64,000 nucleotides of DNA from an uncultured Acidovorax sp. (lineage in GTDB: Bacteria; Pseudomonadota; Gammaproteobacteria; Burkholderiales; Burkholderiaceae_C), in contig CAJYKV010000003.1 of the NCBI GenBank assembly GCA_913774955.1, forward strand, positions 1 through 64,000, read 5' to 3'. Position numbers and translations under genes: made by a program. Of this stretch, positions 17,158 to 25,273 are shown piece after piece (within the stretch, counting starts at the first letter, position 1; each line of letters opens with the position of its first letter). The notes under the pieces are model-generated. The model saw nothing but the letters and a program-made list of their open reading frames with translations. It had not been told where the DNA came from and searched no databases.

Positions 17158-17763
17158 ATGAACGTCAAAAAAGGCTACATCAAGCCACCCGCTAACCCCC
17201 ATGGCGAGCCGCTTATTGACGGGCTCAATAGCGTATTCGAATCGCTGCACGAGCACGATGAGCGGGGGCTCGTGCTTACGCTTGCAGCGTTAGCCGAAGA
17301 TTCCTTGGGCGTATTATTAATCAATTATTTACGCGAGGAGAAGCAGGCAAAAGAGTTGGTTGAGGGGTTTAATGCGCCTTTGGGGACATTTTCGTCCCGA
17401 ATCAAGGCGGCTTTTTCGTTGGGATTGTTGATCAAAGATTCTTACGACACCCTTGAAGTGCTTCGAAAAATCAGGAATGAATTTGCGCACAATTGGACTG
17501 GAGTGTCCCTCGATCGTCAAGATATAGATATCAGAATTCGTCAGTTGACCCCTTCAATATCGGAGAGATTTTCGGCAGAAGGCCACGCGCAGTTGGATTG
17601 GGGGCTGCGTGAGCGTTTTCAGGAGAAAATGTTCGACGTGATTTCCGGCGTCCGTCTAAGCGCTAAGGCCATCCAACGTGCAAATATAAAAGTTCCATTG
17701 GTGGCGCAGGAGCGACATCCGATTCGAATGGATTTGGTAGAGGTCGATTCGTTTAAGAAATGA
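17158..17763 (+). CDS. MltR/DUF4145-like protein
   Basis: 201 residues from the ATG at 17158 (an upstream start at 17143 is possible). FSSRIKAAFSLGLLIKDSYD followed by LEVLRKIRNEFAHNW matches the helical core of mannitol-operon-repressor-like (MltR) proteins, which lack DNA-binding domains and act through partner proteins. No mannitol genes are near. The gene is clearly AT-richer than its neighbours and lies between phage debris and the prophage, so it is probably transferred cargo; many such proteins near phages are suspected defence or regulatory factors. Confidence 0.65.
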   Translation: MNVKKGYIKPPANPHGEPLIDGLNSVFESLHEHDERGLVLTLAALAEDSLGVLLINYLREEKQAKELVEGFNAPLGTFSSRIKAAFSLGLLIKDSYDTLEVLRKIRNEFAHNWTGVSLDRQDIDIRIRQLTPSISERFSAEGHAQLDWGLRERFQEKMFDVISGVRLSAKAIQRANIKVPLVAQERHPIRMDLVEVDSFKK

Positions 17764-17927
17764 AAGGGGCTGAAGCCCGGAATGTCAGTACTCTATGTCC
17801 CCGGCGCTCGCTTTCTCTGCGTCGTGACCTTTTGTAGGACGAGCGTAAGAACCACAAACTCTATGCATGGTCCCGCCAACACATTCAGGAAATGACTTAC
17901 AGCGTGGTGCTGAGCTGCTAAAGAGTT

Positions 17928-18683
17928 CTAAAGCGATTTCAGGGTGCATTGCGCACCGGGTAAAGTCCTCCGAGGAAGAAGTCCATCACCGGAGATATAC
18001 GCGCTCACATGGCCTTTTAGTTGAGTGACCGCAGTTTCATAGACCGTAAAACGATATTTATTGCTGCGCCACTCTTTGTCACGGCTCTGAGCGGCCACTT
18101 GGACATGGTATTCACCCCGTTCCCAACTGAAACATTTGTCAAACTCATTCTTGGCTTGATCCCAGATTTCTGGAGGAGTCAAAGGCGGAAAATCGGCTTG
18201 GGGGTTCGTTGCTCTCGCTCCTTCTTCAATATTTCTGAAATGCGTTTGCAGCGAACTTATGAATGAGTTAAGACGATGTTCGTCTGACTCTGTCACCCTT
18301 TCGGCGCAATTGGTTAAGTGGGCCCACTCCGAACCAGCAGAGACGCTGAACGGGAATAGTGCCAAATGGCTTTCGGAGTTAACGTATTGAAAGTAACCAA
18401 CAGCCGGCATTGTAATTAGTGCACCGCTCGGGCGGGTGACATCAAGTCTCAGCTTCGTCACGCGAACCGACCTTGCTCCGGTGTTTCTGATCGACAAATA
18501 GGCTTGGCAGTTCGGATGGCCGAGGAAGTGGCTGATGGTGAAGCGCTCATCAAGCTCTATGACCAGTCTGCCAGGACGCCACCATGTAACGACGGGGGGC
18601 AGCTGGGAGAGGATCAGAGATAGGCCCGCAAGCAGGACCGTCCAAACATTGGTGTCCGTGTACCAAACATCTACAGGCATCAC
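17928..18683 (-). CDS. membrane-anchored hypothetical protein
   Basis: 251 residues. One hydrophobic segment near the start (VWTVLLAGLSLILSQLPPVV) anchors a soluble domain with beta-rich character (FLGHPNCQAYLSIRNTGARS, RVTKLRLDVTRPSG). The composition is less GC-rich than the surrounding chromosome. I do not recognise the family. It reads towards the MltR-like gene and ends 75 bases upstream of the left attachment site, so it belongs to the island flank, not to the prophage. Confidence 0.6.
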   Translation of the reverse strand: MMPVDVWYTDTNVWTVLLAGLSLILSQLPPVVTWWRPGRLVIELDERFTISHFLGHPNCQAYLSIRNTGARSVRVTKLRLDVTRPSGALITMPAVGYFQYVNSESHLALFPFSVSAGSEWAHLTNCAERVTESDEHRLNSFISSLQTHFRNIEEGARATNPQADFPPLTPPEIWDQAKNEFDKCFSWERGEYHVQVAAQSRDKEWRSNKYRFTVYETAVTQLKGHVSAYISGDGLLPRRTLPGAQCTLKSL

Positions 18684-18719
18684 AAGCCTCCCGTCTTTGA
18701 TGGGTGGATTGATGGGTAA

Positions 18720-18742
18720 AACAAAAAACGCCCCGAAAGGCG
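18720..18742 (-). terminator. rho-independent terminator, leftward, outside the prophage
   Basis: On the minus strand a CGCC/GGCG stem with a TTTCGG-type loop is followed by a run of T residues. Together with the adjacent 15-bp att copy it resembles the terminator downstream of tRNA-Ser at 57828-57851, so it is probably the original tRNA terminator that the prophage separated from its gene. Confidence 0.6.
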
Positions 18743-18758
18743 CTTGTTTGTTGGTGTG

Positions 18759-18773
18759 CTGGCGGAGACTGTG
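18759..18773. repeat. attL core, 15-bp direct repeat
   Basis: CTGGCGGAGACTGTG, identical to 57866-57880 at the tRNA-Ser 3' end. Similarity also extends leftward through an equivalent terminator and a GCGCTTGTT tract, but with mismatches, so the exact crossover lies within the 15 bases. Confidence 0.85.
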
Positions 18774-19373
18774 TCATCCGCAGGCCTAGCAAATACGCGC
18801 CACAGAGCGCGATTAGGCTTCACTGTAGGCCATACCGTGGGCCATCAAAATTAGGCGCCTCCACGGGCCAGGAAAGGGCCTTGCCGAGCCTTCAGCGGCA
18901 GGGAGAACGCGGGCATCTGGCAACGCGTCAGATTCCGACGAAACCCGACACCGAAAGCCACCCCCAAAACGCCCGCGGGCCCGCGCCGGGCCTCGCCGGG
19001 CGTTGTGCCGGCACCACCGACGAAATCGACACATCAAGCGAGCGGGCGCGGCGGGGTCTCGACCGCGCGCCGAGGGTCAAACCCGCCCATACGAGGCAGG
19101 CGTAGGAGGGGGCCGGGGCAGGCGTATGGGGGTGCGCGAAGGCCCCCAGGAGGGCCGTAGAGCGACGAGCGGAGGCAAGGCAGGGGCCGAAGGGGTGCAC
19201 GATCGTTGGAGGCCCTGGCGGGACGTGCCGGCCGAGGGCCACGGGGCGCGTCCTCAATCGAAAGCGCTTGCGTCACTCCGGAAACCGGAGTAATAATGCA
19301 GCCATGGCGGTCGCAGTGACCACCAACACCCACCGGCGGTGCATAGCCGGCAAATCCTCTTAGGAGTCGAACC
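18774..19373. other. GC-rich gene-free segment; possible packaging (cos) region
   Basis: About 600 bases between attL and the first prophage gene, extremely GC-rich at 18930-19260, with no ORF I can support. In P2 the cos site lies just before gene Q at the end of the late block, and this is the corresponding position. On the minus strand GGCGAGGC at 18990-18997 equals the first eight bases of the P2 cos overhang, but the match stops there. The assignment is an inference from position. Confidence 0.35.
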
Positions 19374-19589
19374 ATGCGCCAATACGCCGTATACCAACCC
19401 GTCGCCGGGGGCACCGCGTTTTTCAACCCTCTGCACTTCGCTATCCCGGCCGTTGGCGATGTGGTGCATGAGCACAGCGTCCTTCTGGTCGGGACGCTGC
19501 ATGAGGCGGAAGAAAAGGTGGCCGCCATAAACGCCGCACTCCCGCAGATGCCGACGTTCGGCGAGTTGCTCGGCGATGCCGCAGTTTGA
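19374..19589 (+). CDS. small hypothetical protein upstream of the AcrVA2-like gene
   Basis: 71 residues, with an AGGAG site ahead of the ATG. It begins MRQYAVYQPVAGGTAFFNPL and has a helix HEAEEKVAAINAALPQM. No family is recognised. It overlaps the start of the next gene by 14 bases, so the two are translated together, and it could be a further host-interaction protein of the same operon. Confidence 0.6.
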   Translation: MRQYAVYQPVAGGTAFFNPLHFAIPAVGDVVHEHSVLLVGTLHEAEEKVAAINAALPQMPTFGELLGDAAV

Positions 19590-20625
19590 TCGACACGTCC
19601 ACCGGGCCCGCACTCACCTGCAGGCCCTGTCCGCCCGCTACACGCATGCGTGGCAATACTGCGAGCGATTCAGGGAGAACGCGGACTGGCCCGAGTGGTG
19701 TTTTCTGCCGATGCCCGGTTGGGCCGCTGCTCAGGCAGCATGCGTCGGGCGGCACCCATCGCGAACGGCGCTTGATTCGAGCGCCGTGCTCGACACGGCA
19801 AAGCTGGCAGCCCTGGGCGCGTGGCGCATGACGCAGGGTATCTACCGTTTCGATGCTGGCGTCTATTCAGCCGTGGCGGAAACGCCGATGGAACGAGACA
19901 TCCCGGCTGATGTGCTCACACGTATGCCGGAGTGGTGCATCTACGTGGAAACCCCAGGGCATCGCTATCGGGGATTGGATGTGGCGGGCGCCTGGGTGCA
20001 CCTTGACCATGGGACGCGCACGGGCCAGACCAAGCTGCGCCTGCTGGTCGACACAGGCCCAGGTCTGGAAGATCTGATCCCGTTGGGCGCGCCACTGGTG
20101 GGCACGCTCCAGCGCTCTATAGACGAGGCTGTGACGTTATCAGCGCTGCAGCTCGGGCATCACGGGCAGGCCATGCCGGACATCAGGCGCGAGGGGGCCG
20201 AGATCGTGAGCACTCTTGGGCCTATCGTCTCCCTCGTGCTCTACGTCTGCAGCGCCGGGGCGGAAATCACGCAGCGAGGCAAGCCACTGCGGCCGGGCAA
20301 TCCGGAACCGCAGCGCACCCGACGGCATGGCACCAAGCTGTTCCCCGCGGCCGGCCCGCGCGAGTGGGATGTGGGTGTGCGCATGGGCGCGGCATTGCGC
20401 GCGGCGTACGCCGCCGAATCAGGCGAAGGCCGTGAACACCAGGGACCGCGAGGGCACATCCGGCGTGCGCATTGGCACGGATTCCGGACAGGGGCGCTCA
20501 AGCGCGAAGACGGCTCCGCGATCGCTGCAGCTGATCGACCGCTCGAAGTCCGGTGGATGCCGCCCATACCAGTCAATCTGCCCGACGTGGACAGCCTGCC
20601 GGCTACTGTGAGGCCCGTGAAATGA
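19576..20625 (+). CDS. AcrVA2-family anti-CRISPR candidate
   Basis: 349 residues. The landmarks match Moraxella AcrVA2 in order: a CFLPMP segment near residue 42, LGAWRMTQGIYRFD near 80, MPEWCIYVET near 117, LVLYVCSAGAEITQRGKPL past the middle, and HIRRAHWHGF near 294 followed by EVRWMPPIPVN at the end. AcrVA2 blocks Cas12a production by recognising the nascent Cas12a N terminus and triggering loss of its mRNA. Homologues occur in bacteria without Cas12a, so the target here is uncertain. It overlaps the following helix-turn-helix gene by ATGA. Confidence 0.8.
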   Translation: MPQFDRHVHRARTHLQALSARYTHAWQYCERFRENADWPEWCFLPMPGWAAAQAACVGRHPSRTALDSSAVLDTAKLAALGAWRMTQGIYRFDAGVYSAVAETPMERDIPADVLTRMPEWCIYVETPGHRYRGLDVAGAWVHLDHGTRTGQTKLRLLVDTGPGLEDLIPLGAPLVGTLQRSIDEAVTLSALQLGHHGQAMPDIRREGAEIVSTLGPIVSLVLYVCSAGAEITQRGKPLRPGNPEPQRTRRHGTKLFPAAGPREWDVGVRMGAALRAAYAAESGEGREHQGPRGHIRRAHWHGFRTGALKREDGSAIAAADRPLEVRWMPPIPVNLPDVDSLPATVRPVK

Positions 20626-20843
20626 CGTCTACAGAACTCCGGGCCTGGCAGGAAAGCATGGGCTACAGCTACGCGCAGGCCTGCGCCGAGCTGGGCGTGG
20701 GCAGCTCCACTTACGCGGACATGCTTTCCGGGGCCGCGAAGATCAACCGGCGCACGGCGCTCGCGTGCTCTGCGCTCTCCGCCGGGCTCGGCGAGTGGGC
20801 ACCGATAGCGGCCGAAGAGGACACGCCGAGCGAGCAGGGATAG
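20622..20843 (+). CDS. helix-turn-helix regulator, Aca-like
   Basis: 73 residues. ELRAWQESMGYSYAQACAEL followed by GVGSSTYADMLSGAAKINRR is a compact Cro/XRE-type helix-turn-helix occupying nearly the whole protein. It begins inside the stop codon of the AcrVA2-like gene (ATGA overlap). Small HTH genes directly downstream of anti-CRISPR genes are often Aca proteins that repress the acr operon after infection; that role is inferred here. No dyad was pinned down upstream of 19374. Confidence 0.75.
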   Translation: MTSTELRAWQESMGYSYAQACAELGVGSSTYADMLSGAAKINRRTALACSALSAGLGEWAPIAAEEDTPSEQG

Positions 20844-20849
20844 CAGGCG

Positions 20850-21290
20850 TCAGAGCCTGCCGGTGTAACGGGCCCGAAGCCATCCATCCAGGGGAATCAA
20901 CGCCGCGCGCGTGGCTTCGGCGGTCGGGCCGCACAGCCAATCCTGAGGCCAGCACTGCAGGCGCCCGGCATCCCACTGCTTCCCGCGCAGCAGGTACACC
21001 CCATCCCGCTCTGCGACACCCGCCGCGCCGATCCGAAACAGCGGGAATGTCAGGGCGTCCTGGCCCGTCTGGTCGCTCGACAGATTGGCGCTCCACTCCT
21101 GAGTGCCTGTGGTCTGGCAGATGAGCCACCCCGCGCACGCATGGTGCTCCCACACCAGCGCGGCCGGCATGTAGACGCCGCAGAAGCGCAGCTGCGCAAC
21201 GTGACAGCGCCAAGCGGTAGCCGCGGTGTCGGCCAGCCGGGCGGCGCTGCCGGGCGCGGAGTCGGATCGGAGGATGGCAGGCGGTTCCAT
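20850..21290 (-). CDS. hypothetical phage protein downstream of portal gene
   Basis: 146 residues from the ATG at 21290 (MEPPAILRSDSAPGSAARL). Longer readings overlap low-quality sequence. It contains several Trp and Cys residues (WRCHVAQLRFCGVYM, ACAGWLICQTTG) and a WPQDWLCGP segment. Not recognised. As the last gene of the leftward P-Q transcript it is probably expressed late; it converges on the Aca-like gene seven bases away. Confidence 0.55.
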   Translation of the reverse strand: MEPPAILRSDSAPGSAARLADTAATAWRCHVAQLRFCGVYMPAALVWEHHACAGWLICQTTGTQEWSANLSSDQTGQDALTFPLFRIGAAGVAERDGVYLLRGKQWDAGRLQCWPQDWLCGPTAEATRAALIPLDGWLRARYTGRL

Positions 21291-21336
21291 GCCCGCAGGG
21301 TAGCGCGCCCGCCAGGGCGGGCACGCAGGATGGGGT

Positions 21337-22416
21337 CTACGCGGCCTGGGCGGCCTGCAGCAGGTACGGCCGGAACCGGCACACCTCCTGCCCTGCCCAG
21401 GTGTTGATCGCGTGTGCCATGGCCGCCTGCAGCGGCTCGATTTCGTTCCGCGCAAAGACCGTCGCCGCTTTCTCCACGTCGCCGAAGCCGCCCACGTTGT
21501 TGGGCAGCATGCCCATCAGCTGCGGCGGCACGCGGTGGGCCGCCAGCACGTCATCGCGGGTGGTGTTCTTGATGTTCAGAAAGTCATCCTTCGCCGCCAC
21601 CTCGCTGATGGGGATCAGCTGGATGCCTTCCTTCTTCCCGCCTGGCGCGTAGTAGAAGAGATTCCGGAAGTTCCCTGCGCCCTTCGTCTTCGTGAGCTGC
21701 TCGCGCATCTTGTCGATGTCGCCCTGGGACTGCGCCGCATCCGTCACGTACAAGATGAAGCCCGCGTGCGAGCCGTTGTTGTAGTACCGGCGACGGAACA
21801 GCGTCGCCGACTCATTGAGCATGGCGGACTGCAACGCGCCCAGGTACGGCGGCAGGCCGTACACCTCCTGATGGATGTCCTGCTCGCGCAGCTGCAGCAC
21901 CTCGCCGCGTGGGAATTCATGCGGGCTCTGCAGGTCCGTGACGAAGAAGAAGCGGTCCAGATCGATGCCGCGGCGCACGTACTTGCCCAGCGCGTGCCGC
22001 AACTCCAGCAAGCCACCGAGGGCGTTCCGCCGCCGCTCCAGGTACGCATTGCCCAGCACAAGGAAATCCAGCGCGAAGCCGCGGAAGGCCGCTGCGCTAA
22101 GCCACTGCGAGGGCTCCAGCGTGCTGGCCAGCACGTTGCATTTGAAGCGCAGCGCCGATTCATGGTGCGCGCCGACGCGCAGCAGCCGCGCGAGGGCGGC
22201 AAGGGACACGGGCGGCTCGTACCACTCGCCCGACTGCATGCACTCCGCGTACTCCAGCAGCGCCGACCGGCCACCAATGACGGGCTCGGGCTCGCCCAGG
22301 TCGAACGTGAAGGACTGAGCCTGTGGAGTTGCGGACGTGGCCGGCGCAGGCGGCGCGGCTGCAGGTGCGTGGAAGGTATTCGGGGCGGACCGGCGTTGTC
22401 GTTTCGTCATGGTCAT
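21337..22416 (-). CDS. Q: phage portal protein (P2 gpQ)
   Basis: 359 residues; the ATG overlaps the terminase stop (ATGA). ALARLLRVGAHHESALRFKC, RRRYYNNGSHAGFILYVTD and NNVGGFGDVEKAATVFARNE are typical of the P2/PBSX portal family. Twelve copies form the ring at one capsid vertex through which DNA is packaged and ejected. P2 capsid proteins are trimmed by the O protease, and the N-terminal proline/alanine-rich part here may be processed. Confidence 0.95.
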   Translation of the reverse strand: MTMTKRQRRSAPNTFHAPAAAPPAPATSATPQAQSFTFDLGEPEPVIGGRSALLEYAECMQSGEWYEPPVSLAALARLLRVGAHHESALRFKCNVLASTLEPSQWLSAAAFRGFALDFLVLGNAYLERRRNALGGLLELRHALGKYVRRGIDLDRFFFVTDLQSPHEFPRGEVLQLREQDIHQEVYGLPPYLGALQSAMLNESATLFRRRYYNNGSHAGFILYVTDAAQSQGDIDKMREQLTKTKGAGNFRNLFYYAPGGKKEGIQLIPISEVAAKDDFLNIKNTTRDDVLAAHRVPPQLMGMLPNNVGGFGDVEKAATVFARNEIEPLQAAMAHAINTWAGQEVCRFRPYLLQAAQAA

Positions 22417-24251
22417 TCGGAGATTTCAAGGAAGGATTGGCCCTGCACGTTGGCCAGGCCGGTGCCCACGTCGATCGGCTCGTTCGACAGCGCATTCATG
22501 CAGGCCCATGCCAGGTCGGCATGCCCCGCGTCTTCGCTGCGGCCCGCGGCATAGGTCACGCTGCGACCGCTCGCCGTCAGCTCGCGCTTGATGGCCATGA
22601 AGCTCACGGCCAAGTCGCGGTTCCCGGCGTCGAACTGCAGCCGGCCGGCGTTGATGACTTGCTGCGCCTTGAGCACCAGCATGGTCTTGCTCTCGACGCT
22701 GTAATTGATGCCGCGCGCGGCCGGAAAGAACTTCTGGACCAGCTGGAAGACGCCCTGGCCGATGCCGGTGGTGTCCACCGTGATCGCGGCGACGTTGTAG
22801 CGGGCGGTGATGGCCTTGATGGCCTTCGCCTGGGCCTCGAAGTCGTGGCCCTTGAACTGCTCCGTGTGCAGCACACGCAGCGGGCCGCCCGGCATAGCAG
22901 GCGGTGCCACCACCACGAGACCGGCGCTGTCGCCCTTGTGCGAGGGGTCATAGCCGACCCACACCGGCGCCCATCCAAAGGGGCGTTCGCTGAACGGCTT
23001 GAAGTCGCTCCACAGGCCCCAGCTGTCGACCATGCAAGGCTGCAGCGAAGCCAGCGGAAACACAGAGTGCGAGTCATCCAGAAACTCGCACATGAACAGA
23101 TTGGAAAACTCGGAGTCCGAGCGCTCCTCGCGCACTTCATCCAGATCGATCAGGTTGCAGCCGCCCGCGAGCGCATCGATGACTGTGACGATGTGCCGCC
23201 ACATGCGATCCTCGCCGGTGAAGCCACCCGCCAGCCTGCCGTGGGTAATGTCCACCTCGATCTTGCTTTTCTTCTTGACGCGCTCGCCGCTCCAGAACTT
23301 ATAGGCCGGGTGCTGGATGCTGCTGGGCGTGCTGAAGTAGGTTCTCCGCCACTTCTTGTGCGTGGCCATGCCGCTGGCCACCGAGTTGAGCAGCTCGAAG
23401 TCCTGCGCCCAGAAGAATTCGTCGAAGTAAAAATTACCGTGGTAGCCCTGAGCCGTGCGCGCATTGCTCCCGAGGAAGTACAGCTCCGCGCCGTTGGCCA
23501 GAACGATGGGATCGCCCTTCAATTCGACGCCCAGCACTTGGAAGACGAATGCGCGGATGTACTGTCGGAAGAGATACGCCTGTGCCTTGCTGGCGGAGAG
23601 GAAAATCTGATTCCGGCCCGTCTCCAGCGCGTCGATGAGCGCTTCACGGGCGAAATACCACGTGGCCCCGATCTGGCGGCTCTTGAGGATGGCGCGCGTG
23701 CGCTGATCTTTCTCCTCCCACCACACCCGCTGATAGTCGTAGAGCGACCCGAGGAACGCGTCTTTGAGTTTCTGCACCTGCTCGGGCGATAGAAAGTTCT
23801 TCACCGGCGGCTTCTTCGGGTTCGCGTTGCGCGACGCGATCGCGGGATTCAGATCCACCTCGCGCCCTGTCTGCTGGTACTTGCCAATGCGCGCAAGCCG
23901 CTCCAGCTGACGACCCAGCAAGTCGATTTCCTTGTAGTCGCCGCCCGTCTTGCAGTCCTTCGCGATCAACGTGGCCAGGCGAACTTCCAGTGCGCCTTCG
24001 ACGCGCTGCGCGGGCGATGCCTCGGCCCATTTCTCCGCCTTGTGCCAGCCGTGCAGGGTGGCGCGTGGAACGCCGAGGTGCTCCGAGATGTGCGTGAGTT
24101 TCCAGCCGCTCCAGAACAGCGTGCGCGCGTCACGGCGTTTGCTCGCGCCGCCGTCGATGGAGTCGGCGAGCTGGGTGGCCGCGCTCGCGCTGGGCCGCTT
24201 CCTCGGGCGGCGTGGGGCACTGGTGGTGGGCGTGGCTGCTGCTTCGGTCAT
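22413..24251 (-). CDS. P: terminase large subunit, ATPase (P2 gpP)
   Basis: 612 residues from the ATG at 24251; the 22 residues upstream in the open frame are unlikely. An N-terminal helix-turn-helix (ISEHLGVPRATLHGWHK) is followed by the ATPase with KSRQIGATWYFAREAL as a Walker A-like motif, FYFDEFFWAQDFE as Walker B, and a C-terminal nuclease-like domain with VGYDPSHKGDSAGLVV. It works with gpM to cut and package DNA at cos. First gene of the leftward late transcript. Confidence 0.95.
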   Translation of the reverse strand: MTEAAATPTTSAPRRPRKRPSASAATQLADSIDGGASKRRDARTLFWSGWKLTHISEHLGVPRATLHGWHKAEKWAEASPAQRVEGALEVRLATLIAKDCKTGGDYKEIDLLGRQLERLARIGKYQQTGREVDLNPAIASRNANPKKPPVKNFLSPEQVQKLKDAFLGSLYDYQRVWWEEKDQRTRAILKSRQIGATWYFAREALIDALETGRNQIFLSASKAQAYLFRQYIRAFVFQVLGVELKGDPIVLANGAELYFLGSNARTAQGYHGNFYFDEFFWAQDFELLNSVASGMATHKKWRRTYFSTPSSIQHPAYKFWSGERVKKKSKIEVDITHGRLAGGFTGEDRMWRHIVTVIDALAGGCNLIDLDEVREERSDSEFSNLFMCEFLDDSHSVFPLASLQPCMVDSWGLWSDFKPFSERPFGWAPVWVGYDPSHKGDSAGLVVVAPPAMPGGPLRVLHTEQFKGHDFEAQAKAIKAITARYNVAAITVDTTGIGQGVFQLVQKFFPAARGINYSVESKTMLVLKAQQVINAGRLQFDAGNRDLAVSFMAIKRELTASGRSVTYAAGRSEDAGHADLAWACMNALSNEPIDVGTGLANVQGQSFLEISE

Positions 24252-24393
24252 GCCTGGGCAGTGTGTTTCGCGCGCGCGCGGAAAGCACGCGCGGCGAAGT
24301 GTGCTTCGCCCCCCCACAGCGCGCGCAAATTGCGCCGCACGGCCCAGGTGCGGAACATAGGCAACAGATCAACTTCATCGCACCGAGCCGCAC
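24252..24393. promoter_or_regulatory. divergent late promoters P(P)/P(O), Ogr-type
   Basis: TGT (24300-24302) and ACA (24316-24318) form the dyad expected for Ogr/Delta activators, here with 13 bases between the half-sites. CCCACAG begins at 24313 and an ACAT-type -10 lies 42 bases downstream at 24355, as at the two other late promoters. The dyad is symmetric, so it can also drive P leftward. Confidence 0.6.
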
Positions 24394-25215
24394 ATGCCCA
24401 GCAAATTCTTCCGCGTGGCAACCGAGGGGGCCACCACCGACGGCCGCGAAATCCAGCGCAGCTGGATCGAGCAGATGGCCAAGAACTACAAGCCTGCGAC
24501 GTACAGCGCCCGCGTGTGGCTGGAGCACATCCGCGGCGTCACCGCGGACAGCGCCTTCGCCGCGCTGGGCGACGTGCTGGCGCTGGAGGCGCGCACGGTG
24601 GAAGACGGCAAGCTCGCTCTCTTCGCCCAGATCGAGGCGCTCCCTTCCCTCGTCGCCATGAACAAGGCGAAGCAGAAGCTGTTTTCCAGCATCGAGGTGG
24701 ACCCGAACTTCGCGAAGACCGGCGAGGCCTACATGACGGGCCTGGCCGTCACCGACAGCCCGGCCAGCCTGGGCACCGAGGTGCTCAAGTTCGCCGCGGG
24801 CAACCCCACCGGCAACCCCTTCGCGGGCAAGAAGCACAGCGAAGGCGCGCTGTTCTCGGCAGCCGTCGAAACGGACCTGGGCCTGGAAGGCGAAGCGGAA
24901 AGCATCGCGTCGGGCCTGCTGTCGAAGTTCACCGACATGCTGGGCGAGCTGCGCACCGCCATCGTCCCGAAGCCGGCGCCTGCGCCGACGCCCGAGAAGC
25001 CCGAGGCCTTCGCTGCGCGGGCACTCGAAGTGCTCGGCGCCGCCGATGCTGCCATCCAGCAGCAGGGCCGCGAACTGGCAGCAGAGCGTGCCGCCCGCGA
25101 GAAGCTGCAGGGCGAGTTTTCGGCGCTGACGGAAAAGCTCAGTCGCCAGGACGGCAACCCGTCGCAGCGGCCCAGCGCCACGGGAACGGACGCATCCATG
25201 AAGGCCGATTGCTGA
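24394..25215 (+). CDS. O: capsid scaffolding protein/protease (P2 gpO)
   Basis: 273 residues starting MPSKFFRVATEGATTDGREI. YSARVWLEHIRGVTADSAF is typical of the N-terminal protease domain; the C-terminal half is a charged, helical scaffold (REKLQGEFSALTEKLSRQD). gpO directs assembly of the capsid from gpN and cleaves itself and other head proteins. Divergent from P, followed by N. Confidence 0.93.
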   Translation: MPSKFFRVATEGATTDGREIQRSWIEQMAKNYKPATYSARVWLEHIRGVTADSAFAALGDVLALEARTVEDGKLALFAQIEALPSLVAMNKAKQKLFSSIEVDPNFAKTGEAYMTGLAVTDSPASLGTEVLKFAAGNPTGNPFAGKKHSEGALFSAAVETDLGLEGEAESIASGLLSKFTDMLGELRTAIVPKPAPAPTPEKPEAFAARALEVLGAADAAIQQQGRELAAERAAREKLQGEFSALTEKLSRQDGNPSQRPSATGTDASMKADC

Positions 25216-25273
25216 CGGATCGACCGCGGAACCAGCACCACATCGCACCACGCACCACAGATCAAGGAAGACC

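Noticed and set aside
19003-19293. 96-residue ORF in the GC-rich segment after attL
   Set aside because: No ribosome site or family similarity, and very biased Arg/Gly composition; left as non-coding.
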